Positions 5,470 to 11,598 of a DNA stretch of 34,925 nucleotides are shown one piece after another (position 1 is the first letter of the stretch; each line of letters opens with the position of its first letter). Under the pieces are notes generated by a model. The model was given only the letters and a program-made list of their open reading frames with translations. It was not told the DNA's origin and did no database searches. Where the stretch lies: positions 1-34,925 of the forward strand of contig CAZMYO010000015.1 of NCBI GenBank assembly GCA_964570525.1, written 5' to 3'. The translations under genes and the position numbers were made by a program. The DNA is from CAZMYO01 sp964570525 (GTDB lineage Bacteria; Patescibacteriota; Patescibacteriia; Magasanikbacterales; GWA2-37-8).

Positions 5470-8400
5470 TTTCTTCTTTCAAAATATCCGAACCATCCAC
5501 CCGAAATGATGTTTTTATTTTTCTTCCTCCGGCGTTGATATATAAAATTTTCTCCCCGGGGTACTTCTTTAGAATTTCTTTTATCGCCTCCGTCTTGCTT
5601 TTCAGCTGTTCCGTGGCAAGAGTAATTTCCATGCTATCTTCCACAGGATGAGCGGCCGCGGGCACGTAACTCCGTATTGATTTGCCACCCAAATTAGACA
5701 AAAGCTGTTGTACCAAGGCGGCGACGTTTTCTTTGGTTATGACATAAGCTTTCTCTACGAACAATTTGTCGTCTCCTTCGTCTTCGGAGGTCTTGCCGAT
5801 AACGCACACCAGGTTCCCCTCCTTCCACACTTCTTTGGTACTCTCATACGTGCGCGGAAAAACCAAGAGTTCAAGACTGCTGGTGGTATCTTGAATTGTA
5901 ACAAACATCATGGCTTGTCCGCTTCGGGTAACTTTCTTTTTGGTAGTATCAATCACCCCGCCCACCACTACCCAGCGGTTACGGTCGCTTAATTCCAATT
6001 CATTGAGCGGGGTTAAAATTTTACTCATTAATTTTTGGAAGACGGCAAAAGGGTGGGCCGTTACATAGAGCCCCAAAAGTTCTTTTTCCCAAGAGACTTT
6101 CTCTTCGGCGGTAGTGATCGACGCCGGACTTAGCCGAACCTTATTCACGAGATCGATGGTACTGCCCGCGAATAAAGAATGCTGCTTGGTGGAAGACTGC
6201 TCATGAGTGCCCCGCACAAAAGAGAGGAGGTTCTCGATGTTAGCCAGAAGCTGGCCGCGCTCGTGGCCAAAGCTATCCATCGCTCCGCATTTAATTAAGC
6301 TCTCGAGTGATTTTTTATTCAGATCTTTATCCTTCACGCGGCTAAGAAAATCTTCCAGCCCCTGATATTTGCCGCCGGTCTGGCGCTCACGGTAAATAAC
6401 CTCGGCAATATGCTCGCCCAAATTTTTGATACCGCTCAAACCAAAACGAATGTGGGCCTCGGCGCCTTCCGGAGAAATCATGGCAAAATTCTTAAAACTC
6501 TGGTTGACATCCGGAGGCAATACTTTAATGCCCATGCGCCCGCATTCGTGGATAATGGCCGGGACTTTATCAATGTCCCCGCTCTCGGCGATGAGCACCG
6601 CCGTCATGTACTGAAGCGGGAAATTGGCTTTCATGTAAGCCGTCTGATACGCCACCACCCCGTAGCTCGCCGCGTGCGCCTTATTAAAACCATAGGCCGC
6701 GAAGGGCTCAATAAGCTCCCACAGCCGATGGATTTTCGCTTCCGAAATTTTTCCATATTCCTTGCACCCTTTGACAAATTTTTCTTTTTGTTTCATCATT
6801 TCCGCCGGAATCTTCTTGCCCATGGCTTTCCTAAATTTATCGGCTTCTTCCCAATTGTAGCCGGCCAAATTAATGGCGGTGAGCAAAACGTCATCCTGAT
6901 AAACAATAAGACCAAGCGACTGATCCAAATAATCTTTCATCCGCTGGTCAAGGTATTCAATAAGCTCCGGATTATTTTTACGCTTGATATATTCGGGAAT
7001 TGATTCCATCGGCCCCGGACGAAACAGGGCGACCATCGCCATAATATCAAAAATACTGGCCGGCTTAAGTTCCTTAAGATAGCGCGTCATTCCGGAACCG
7101 GAGAGCTGGAATACGCCGACAGTTTCTCCGCGCGCCAGCATATCATAGGTTTTTTTGTCGTCCCAGGGCTCCAGATTATACAAATCTACTTTTTTACCGG
7201 TGGTTTTTTCTACAATTTCTACCGCGTGCCCCAAAATCGAAAGGTTGCGGATGCCTAAAAAATCCATCTTCAGGAGTCCGGCCGCCTCCACCGCGTGCAT
7301 TTCGTATTGCGTGATAATTTTTTCACCGCCGGTTTCACGCTGCACCGGCGTAAAATCGGTAAAAGCGGTCGGCGATATTACAACGCCGGCCGCGTGAATG
7401 GAAGTGTGGCGCGCGCAACCTTCTATCTTCTGCGCCAAATCTAAAAGTCTTTTGGCCGGCGCGTTTTTCTGATAAAGATTTTTTAAATCCGGCTCAAGAT
7501 CGATTGCTTTAGCGATAGTCATCTGAAAACCCTGCGCGCCGAAAGGAATGAGTTTCGCAACCTGATCGCAAAAAGAATAACCGTACCCAAGCGCCCGGCC
7601 AACATCACGAATGGCTCCGCGCGCCGCCATGGTACCGAAAGTTATAATCTGGGCTACCTTGTCGGCGCCGTATTTTTTAGTAACATAGGCAATCATTTCG
7701 TCGCGGCGATCGTCGGCAAAATCCGCGTCAACATCGGGCGGGCTGGGGCGATAGGGGTTCAAAAATCTTTCAAAAGGAAGTTTAAAAAATAAAGGATTTA
7801 CATTGACAATTCCCAGCGCGTAAGAAACCAGGGAGCCGGCCGCCGAGCCGCGGGTTGTTTCAATAATTCCGTTGGTTCGCGCGTAGTGCACGTAATCGGC
7901 TACCACCAAAAAATACGGCGAGTATCCTTTTTTGACGATAATTTCCAATTCATACTCCACGCGTTTCCGCACGTCCTCGGTAATTTCGGTGAGCTGGGCG
8001 AGTTTTTCGTAAACCTGCTCGCGTAAATATCCGTCGGCGGTTTTGCCGGTTGGAATATCAATCGCCGGAAAATGCCAGATATTAAGCGCCAGTTTCAAAT
8101 TTACTCGCTCGGCGATCGCTACAGTATTGGCAATCGCTTCCGGCAGATGTTTGAATCGATTGATAATCTCTTTACCGGACGCCAAAGAGTAATCCACACC
8201 CACCATCGTGGGGCGACTGGGCTCGTCAATCGTTCGGCCGGCGCTGATGCACGCGAGAATATCCTGCGCTTCGCTGTCTTCCGGGTCCACATAGTGAGTG
8301 TCGCGAGTAACCACCAACGGCAAACCGGTGTCTTTCGCCAGCTGAACAAGTTGTGTGTTCACCTCAATTTGCCCGGCCAAATCCGGCAAGTCGTTGAGCT

Positions 8401-8947
8401 CTAAATAAAAGTTGTCGGGTCCAAAAATGTCCGCGTATTCCAAAGCCACTTTTTTTGCTTTCTCATAGTTTCCGCCAGAGGCGGATCCGCCTTTGGCGGA
8501 ATTTTCTCTTTTTAGTATTGACGGTATCTCTCCCTCGAGGCAGCCGGACAAGGCGAGTAAGCCTTCGCTGTGGCTCTTAAGCCTGGCTTTATCCAGCAAT
8601 GGTTTGCCGTGAAAACCTTCCAGATACGCGAGCGAACAAAGTTTCATCAAATTTTTATACCCGCGCTCATCAAGCGCCAACAGTACCAAATGATGATATT
8701 TATAATCGGAAATATTTTTATCACCGAGTTTCGCGGACGTAACATAAACTTCCAAACCGATGATCGGTTTGATGCCTTCTTTCTCGCAGGCTTCGTAAAA
8801 CTCAATGGTGCCATACATATTGGCGTGATCGGTAAGCGCCAAGGCGGTAAAGCCGAGTTTTTTAGCGGCCAGGACGAGCTCGTCAATTTTAGGCAAGCCG
8901 TCGAGCAGCGAATAGTGGGAGTGGGTATGGAGGTGAACGAAATCCAT
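5447..8947 (-). CDS. dnaE: DNA polymerase III subunit alpha
   Basis: The replicative C-family polymerase catalytic subunit, 1166 aa, close to the family length. The PHP domain opens MDFVHLHTHSHYSLLDG with metal-type His5, His7 and His9, and LTDHANMYG follows. The palm carries PDVDADF (404-410) with the catalytic aspartates. The thumb/fingers, the helix-hairpin-helix region and an OB domain near the C terminus (VVVGGVIDTTKKKVTRSGQAMMFVTIQD) are recognisable. Residues about 150-159 (SAKGGSASGG) are an insert from a 30-nt palindrome in the PHP domain. There is no Shine-Dalgarno sequence. The 3' end overlaps tsaD convergently by 23 nt. Confidence 0.97.
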   Translation of the reverse strand: MDFVHLHTHSHYSLLDGLPKIDELVLAAKKLGFTALALTDHANMYGTIEFYEACEKEGIKPIIGLEVYVTSAKLGDKNISDYKYHHLVLLALDERGYKNLMKLCSLAYLEGFHGKPLLDKARLKSHSEGLLALSGCLEGEIPSILKRENSAKGGSASGGNYEKAKKVALEYADIFGPDNFYLELNDLPDLAGQIEVNTQLVQLAKDTGLPLVVTRDTHYVDPEDSEAQDILACISAGRTIDEPSRPTMVGVDYSLASGKEIINRFKHLPEAIANTVAIAERVNLKLALNIWHFPAIDIPTGKTADGYLREQVYEKLAQLTEITEDVRKRVEYELEIIVKKGYSPYFLVVADYVHYARTNGIIETTRGSAAGSLVSYALGIVNVNPLFFKLPFERFLNPYRPSPPDVDADFADDRRDEMIAYVTKKYGADKVAQIITFGTMAARGAIRDVGRALGYGYSFCDQVAKLIPFGAQGFQMTIAKAIDLEPDLKNLYQKNAPAKRLLDLAQKIEGCARHTSIHAAGVVISPTAFTDFTPVQRETGGEKIITQYEMHAVEAAGLLKMDFLGIRNLSILGHAVEIVEKTTGKKVDLYNLEPWDDKKTYDMLARGETVGVFQLSGSGMTRYLKELKPASIFDIMAMVALFRPGPMESIPEYIKRKNNPELIEYLDQRMKDYLDQSLGLIVYQDDVLLTAINLAGYNWEEADKFRKAMGKKIPAEMMKQKEKFVKGCKEYGKISEAKIHRLWELIEPFAAYGFNKAHAASYGVVAYQTAYMKANFPLQYMTAVLIAESGDIDKVPAIIHECGRMGIKVLPPDVNQSFKNFAMISPEGAEAHIRFGLSGIKNLGEHIAEVIYRERQTGGKYQGLEDFLSRVKDKDLNKKSLESLIKCGAMDSFGHERGQLLANIENLLSFVRGTHEQSSTKQHSLFAGSTIDLVNKVRLSPASITTAEEKVSWEKELLGLYVTAHPFAVFQKLMSKILTPLNELELSDRNRWVVVGGVIDTTKKKVTRSGQAMMFVTIQDTTSSLELLVFPRTYESTKEVWKEGNLVCVIGKTSEDEGDDKLFVEKAYVITKENVAALVQQLLSNLGGKSIRSYVPAAAHPVEDSMEITLATEQLKSKTEAIKEILKKYPGEKILYINAGGRKIKTSFRVDGSDILKEEIKKLSSN
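8471..8500. repeat. 30-nt TCCGCC inverted dimer, in frame in dnaE
   Basis: Two 15-nt hairpins, TCCGCC-AGA-GGCGGA and TCCGCC-TTT-GGCGGA, joined at GGATCC. Read by dnaE they give SAKGGSASGG, adding exactly ten codons. Confidence 0.9.
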
Positions 8948-8966
8948 ATATAAAACCAGACTGTTA

Positions 8967-9004
8967 TCCCCCTCTTACTAAGAGGGGGTAGGGGGAGTTG
9001 CCGT
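8967..9004. repeat. Left boundary repeat of the DUF559 cassette
   Basis: Hairpin CCCCCTC-TTACTAA-GAGGGGG followed by TAGGGGGAGTTGCCG. The last ten bases GGAGTTGCCG recur inverted as CGGCAACTCC at 9387-9396. Confidence 0.7.
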
Positions 9005-9379
9005 GGGTAGTGCCACAAGCTTACAGGCAACTTCTAAATCAGTTAAGATATTTTCTAGATTATTAAAAATCTCATTACTATTATATCTCTTTACTGTAAT
9101 CCCTAAATTTTCTAAATACTTTTGTTTCTTTTGATCTTTTATAAAGACACTCTCTTCGGCGTGTGTGATACCATCTACCTCAATAGCTAATTTGAGCTTA
9201 GGACAATAGAAATCCAATATAAAGTTACCGATACCATACTGGCGACGAAACCGACAGCCCAACCGATCTCCCTTTATGAATTTCCATAACACAACTTCAC
9301 TTTTGGTAATGTTGTTCCTTAAATTCTGCCTATAAGGTTGAAATTTTCGCCGGTTGTTTATTTTCGTCATAATTCTCAT
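8978..9379 (-). CDS. DUF559 family endonuclease-like protein
   Basis: A 133-aa small protein with the DUF559/Vsr-like nuclease fold. The family signature is complete: NLRNNITKSEVVLWKFI, then LGCRFRRQYGIGNFILDFYCPKLKLAIEVDG, then YLENLGITVKRYNSNEIFNNLENIL. The predicted active-site elements are Asp in LDFYC, the Glu in AIEVDG and nearby basic residues. Members spread as solitary genes in CPR genomes; a substrate is not established. An internal ATG three codons later is an equally good start. The last residues (LPTATPPTPS) are encoded by the left boundary repeat. It lies between inverted repeats, indicating a transferable cassette. Confidence 0.85.
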   Translation of the reverse strand: MRIMTKINNRRKFQPYRQNLRNNITKSEVVLWKFIKGDRLGCRFRRQYGIGNFILDFYCPKLKLAIEVDGITHAEESVFIKDQKKQKYLENLGITVKRYNSNEIFNNLENILTDLEVACKLVALPTATPPTPS

Positions 9380-9386
9380 GATACTT

Positions 9387-9425
9387 CGGCAACTCCTCCT
9401 TCACCTCCTCTTGGAAAGAGGAGGA
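9387..9425. repeat. Right boundary repeat of the DUF559 cassette
   Basis: CGGCAACTCC at 9387-9396 is inverted relative to 8995-9004, and a hairpin CCTCCTCTT-GGA-AAGAGGAGG follows, mirroring the hairpin on the left side. Confidence 0.7.
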
Positions 9426-9472
9426 TTGCCGGCGACGCTATTTTACCCAACCTTCTCCATAAAATCAATTTA

Positions 9473-9493
9473 AAAACTCCCTCCCGGGAGTTT
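9473..9493 (-). terminator. Hairpin terminator after the 128-aa membrane protein gene
   Basis: On the minus strand AAACTCCC and GGGAGTTT pair around GGGA and the T-rich TTTTAAATTG follows, 25 nt after the stop codon. Confidence 0.55.
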
Positions 9494-9517
9494 CTTACAA
9501 AGATACTAAAACCATTT

Positions 9518-9904
9518 CTATTTCTTTATTTTTTTGGTTATTTTCTTCATCTTTTTCGCCGTGGCTTCTACCGCGCGATCTACCGCCTCTTTGGCCATAT
9601 CATTCGTTTTTGCTGTGCCCTTATTCACCCATTCTTTGGCCTTGCGTGAAACCGCGTTTTTTACGAAACCGGCCACGCCATCAGTCGCCATCGTCATGAG
9701 CCCGGAGATGTGCTCTACTTTGCCGCGAATATAATTAATCGCTTCGGTGAGCGATTGCAGGCGCAGGCGAAATTCTTCCACGATTTGGCTGGTGTTCCTC
9801 AATATCTTCATAACGTAGTAAAACATCCAGCACAGAAATACGGTGACCCACAGCACGCAAAACGAAATCACCAGATAGAGAATATCTTTGGAAGAATCTA
9901 ACAT
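9518..9904 (-). CDS. Membrane-anchored lysine-rich protein, 128 aa
   Basis: Not a family I can name. Residues 8-31 are one hydrophobic helix (YLVISFCVLWVTVFLCWMFYYVM). A long amphipathic helical region follows (ILRNTSQIVEEFRLRLQSLTEAINYIRGKVEHISGL), then a C-terminal Lys/Ala-rich tail (KEAVDRAVEATAKKMKKITKKIKK). This layout resembles small anchored coiled-coil proteins of the DUF948 type, but the match is by general shape only. The tail could bind nucleic acid or acidic lipids. It is preceded by the first of three identical promoter copies, with the 45-aa gene between. Confidence 0.6.
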   Translation of the reverse strand: MLDSSKDILYLVISFCVLWVTVFLCWMFYYVMKILRNTSQIVEEFRLRLQSLTEAINYIRGKVEHISGLMTMATDGVAGFVKNAVSRKAKEWVNKGTAKTNDMAKEAVDRAVEATAKKMKKITKKIKK

Positions 9905-9977
9905 ACGCCTCCTAAATAAAATTAATAATTATTTTTTATCTCTCAAAAAATCTCCAACCACGCCTAAAAAAACTTCA

Positions 9978-10115
9978 CTACATTCTTTCTTTGCACAAAT
10001 CCAATCGCGGCAAATCTCTGGTTAGTTTACAACCCCAAATACTTGCTCTGCTCCATTCCTCGTCATCATTTTCCTGATCCTTATGACATTTATCGCAATG
10101 AAGCGTGGTAGACAT
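9978..10115 (-). CDS. Small zinc-ribbon-like protein, 45 aa
   Basis: A 45-codon reading frame opening MSTTLHCDKCHKDQENDDEE and ending DLCKERM. Cysteines at 7, 10, 29 and 41 plus His residues near the first pair suggest a small zinc-binding knuckle. The call is supported by position: it is the first frame downstream of promoter copy A at 10173-10212, as the other two copies also precede small genes. The family is not recognised and a true gene of this length cannot be proved from sequence alone. Confidence 0.4.
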   Translation of the reverse strand: MSTTLHCDKCHKDQENDDEEWSRASIWGCKLTRDLPRLDLCKERM

Positions 10116-10172
10116 AAAATAGAATTAACACTTTACAAAATCGTGTATCGTTCTCTATGTCTCGTGTATCAT

Positions 10173-10212
10173 GTTGATATTATCCCACGGAGAAAAAATA
10201 GTGTCAAGGAAT
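10173..10212 (-). promoter_or_regulatory. Repeated promoter, copy A
   Basis: Read on the minus strand: TTGACA (-35), exactly 17 bp, GATAAT (-10). The whole 40-bp block is identical to copies B (10721-10760) and C (11060-11099). It would transcribe the 45-aa gene. Confidence 0.75.
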
Positions 10213-10258
10213 ATTTTTCAACCTTTATACGCTGTTAACTAATGTTGTGCTGATTTTT

Positions 10259-10666
10259 TTACTCTACTAAAAGTTTTAGTTTGCCTGTAAAAGGACCGTA
10301 CCATGTGTGTGTTTCTTTTGAAGATTCTGGACTTGATACTACAGTTTCCAAATAAATGGTCTGTATGTCTGGCCAATTACCTAAATTCCAATTCTTTGTA
10401 GCCCAAACATAAACTTCAAAAAAATCGGTGCCTTCTGGTGTAGCATTTGCAACACGCACTAATCCTTGTGGTTGTGTAGTTTTGTATCTAGAAGCGGTTT
10501 TGGCATCCATAACTAAATTTACATATTTACCCAAACTTTCAAGTTGCTTTGCAGTTTCTTGTTTTGGTTGGACTGCCTGATTTTTTTGCCACATATAAAA
10601 TCCGCCGCCAACGACGGCTGCTGTAATTATTACAGCGATGACGATTTTTGATGCTTGTGATTGCAT
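10259..10666 (-). CDS. Hypothetical membrane-anchored protein, 135 aa
   Basis: Unrecognised. An N-terminal hydrophobic segment (IVIAVIITAAVVGGGFYMW, residues 8-26) anchors a soluble domain of about 105 residues on the outer side. The domain is mixed, contains VYVWATKNWNLGNWP and TWYGPFTGKLKLLVE, and lacks cysteines. The base composition is AT-rich compared with the orphan genes at the start of the window. It is expressed from promoter copy B with a leader of about 55 nt. A pilin or lipoprotein role cannot be supported. Confidence 0.6.
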   Translation of the reverse strand: MQSQASKIVIAVIITAAVVGGGFYMWQKNQAVQPKQETAKQLESLGKYVNLVMDAKTASRYKTTQPQGLVRVANATPEGTDFFEVYVWATKNWNLGNWPDIQTIYLETVVSSPESSKETHTWYGPFTGKLKLLVE

Positions 10667-10720
10667 AGGTTTTAAATTAAATATTAAAATCGAATTTTTA
10701 TTTTCTCATTCCCGCGGCTC

Positions 10721-10760
10721 GTTGATATTATCCCACGGAGAAAAAATAGTGTCAAGGAAT
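10721..10760 (-). promoter_or_regulatory. Repeated promoter, copy B
   Basis: Identical 40-bp block with TTGACA-17 bp-GATAAT on the minus strand, 55 nt ahead of the 135-aa gene. Confidence 0.75.
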
Positions 10761-10780
10761 CTAAAAAGAAGCCTTTGCTT

Positions 10781-11059
10781 TCAAGGATCTTGATGACGAG
10801 ACGAAGTGAATATGACCTGGGCATGTTGAAGAGTGACAGAGGCGAGAGAAGGCTCTTTTACTCGCTCTGCCTTGGCTGGAAGCGGTATATCCTCAAAATA
10901 TAATTCCAAAGCATCCTGAAGCATGGCGAGGGCCTCTTTTTTGGTCTTGCCAAAACTAGAGACATCCACATCCAAGCATTGAGAGATGTAATATTTTCCT
11001 TCTTTCCACACCACTGATTTGAGGTCTATTTTGCGCATAGATTTAGCTTTATTTGTCAT
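10781..11059 (-). CDS. HicB-like protein (solitary)
   Basis: A 92-aa protein with the HicB/UPF0150 partial RNase-H fold: KIDLKSVVWKEGKYYISQCLDVDVSSFGKTKKEALAMLQDALELYFED is the characteristic beta-beta-beta-alpha core. Known HicB proteins neutralise the HicA mRNase; no HicA lies beside this copy, so it may be an orphan regulator. The C-terminal part (PAKAERVKEPSLASVTLQHAQVIF) is an extra strand region seen in solitary members. The ATG at 11059 coincides with the start point expected from promoter copy C, so the mRNA may be leaderless; an internal ATG at 11038 is the alternative. Confidence 0.75.
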   Translation of the reverse strand: MTNKAKSMRKIDLKSVVWKEGKYYISQCLDVDVSSFGKTKKEALAMLQDALELYFEDIPLPAKAERVKEPSLASVTLQHAQVIFTSSRHQDP

Positions 11060-11099
11060 GTTGATATTATCCCACGGAGAAAAAATAGTGTCAAGGAAT
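11060..11099 (-). promoter_or_regulatory. Repeated promoter, copy C
   Basis: Third identical 40-bp block. The -10 GATAAT is at 11071-11066, so transcription is predicted within a base or two of the HicB-like ATG. Confidence 0.75.
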
Positions 11100-11167
11100 T
11101 TTCTGTAGCCAGATACACGCTGTTATACGCTGTAATAAAAAGCCGATTCGTTAATGATTTTGGCGGT

Positions 11168-11464
11168 TTATTTTTTAGGAAAAGTGTATTCTGGATTGCC
11201 TGATTTTCCAGACTTTAATTCCCATTCCTTAGTTTCGTGGTTATATACATAATGAGGTTTGGTATGATCATGTTCTGTACCCTCAGCGACATTTTTTGCT
11301 ACAACATATCCTTCTTTTTTGAGGGAAATTAACTTTTCCGTTAGAGCTTTCACTCTATCTTCTGTTGGGTCTAGATTTTCTTTTTTAAGTAACCCTATTG
11401 CTTGCTCACGAAGTTTTACTTTTTGTTCTTTGGTGACTAATCTGACCATTTTATCATCTGTCAT
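11168..11464 (-). CDS. Hypothetical protein, 98 aa
   Basis: Unrecognised. The N-terminal half is a charged helical region (VTKEQKVKLREQAIGLLKKENLDPTEDRVKALTEKLISLKKEGY). The C-terminal half is polar and aromatic (HDHTKPHYVYNHETKEWELKSGKSGNPEYTF), with three His residues in a row of eight. There is no signal, membrane segment or cysteine. It ends about 70 nt from promoter copy C, and its own promoter is not obvious. Confidence 0.6.
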   Translation of the reverse strand: MTDDKMVRLVTKEQKVKLREQAIGLLKKENLDPTEDRVKALTEKLISLKKEGYVVAKNVAEGTEHDHTKPHYVYNHETKEWELKSGKSGNPEYTFPKK

Positions 11465-11598
11465 AAATTTATTTTTAAATGAATTAGTTTTATTATCTCG
11501 ACCTCGCCAAATAAACCACCAAAATCATTATGTCAAATTTTACAATTGGCTTTTTATTATGGCGTATAACTGATTTTTATACGAATTGCTTTCGTAGC

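Noticed and set aside
8967..9425. Insertion sequence around the DUF559 gene
   Set aside because: No transposase and no target-site duplication; DUF559 is a nuclease-like fold, so I describe it as a repeat-bounded cassette only.
10781..11059. Complete HicAB toxin-antitoxin pair
   Set aside because: Only the HicB-like gene is present; no HicA frame lies on either side within the local interval.
10173..11099. Three identical 40-bp blocks as a CRISPR array
   Set aside because: Spacing is about 300-550 bp and the gaps hold genes; each block has a complete -35/-10 pair. No cas genes are present.
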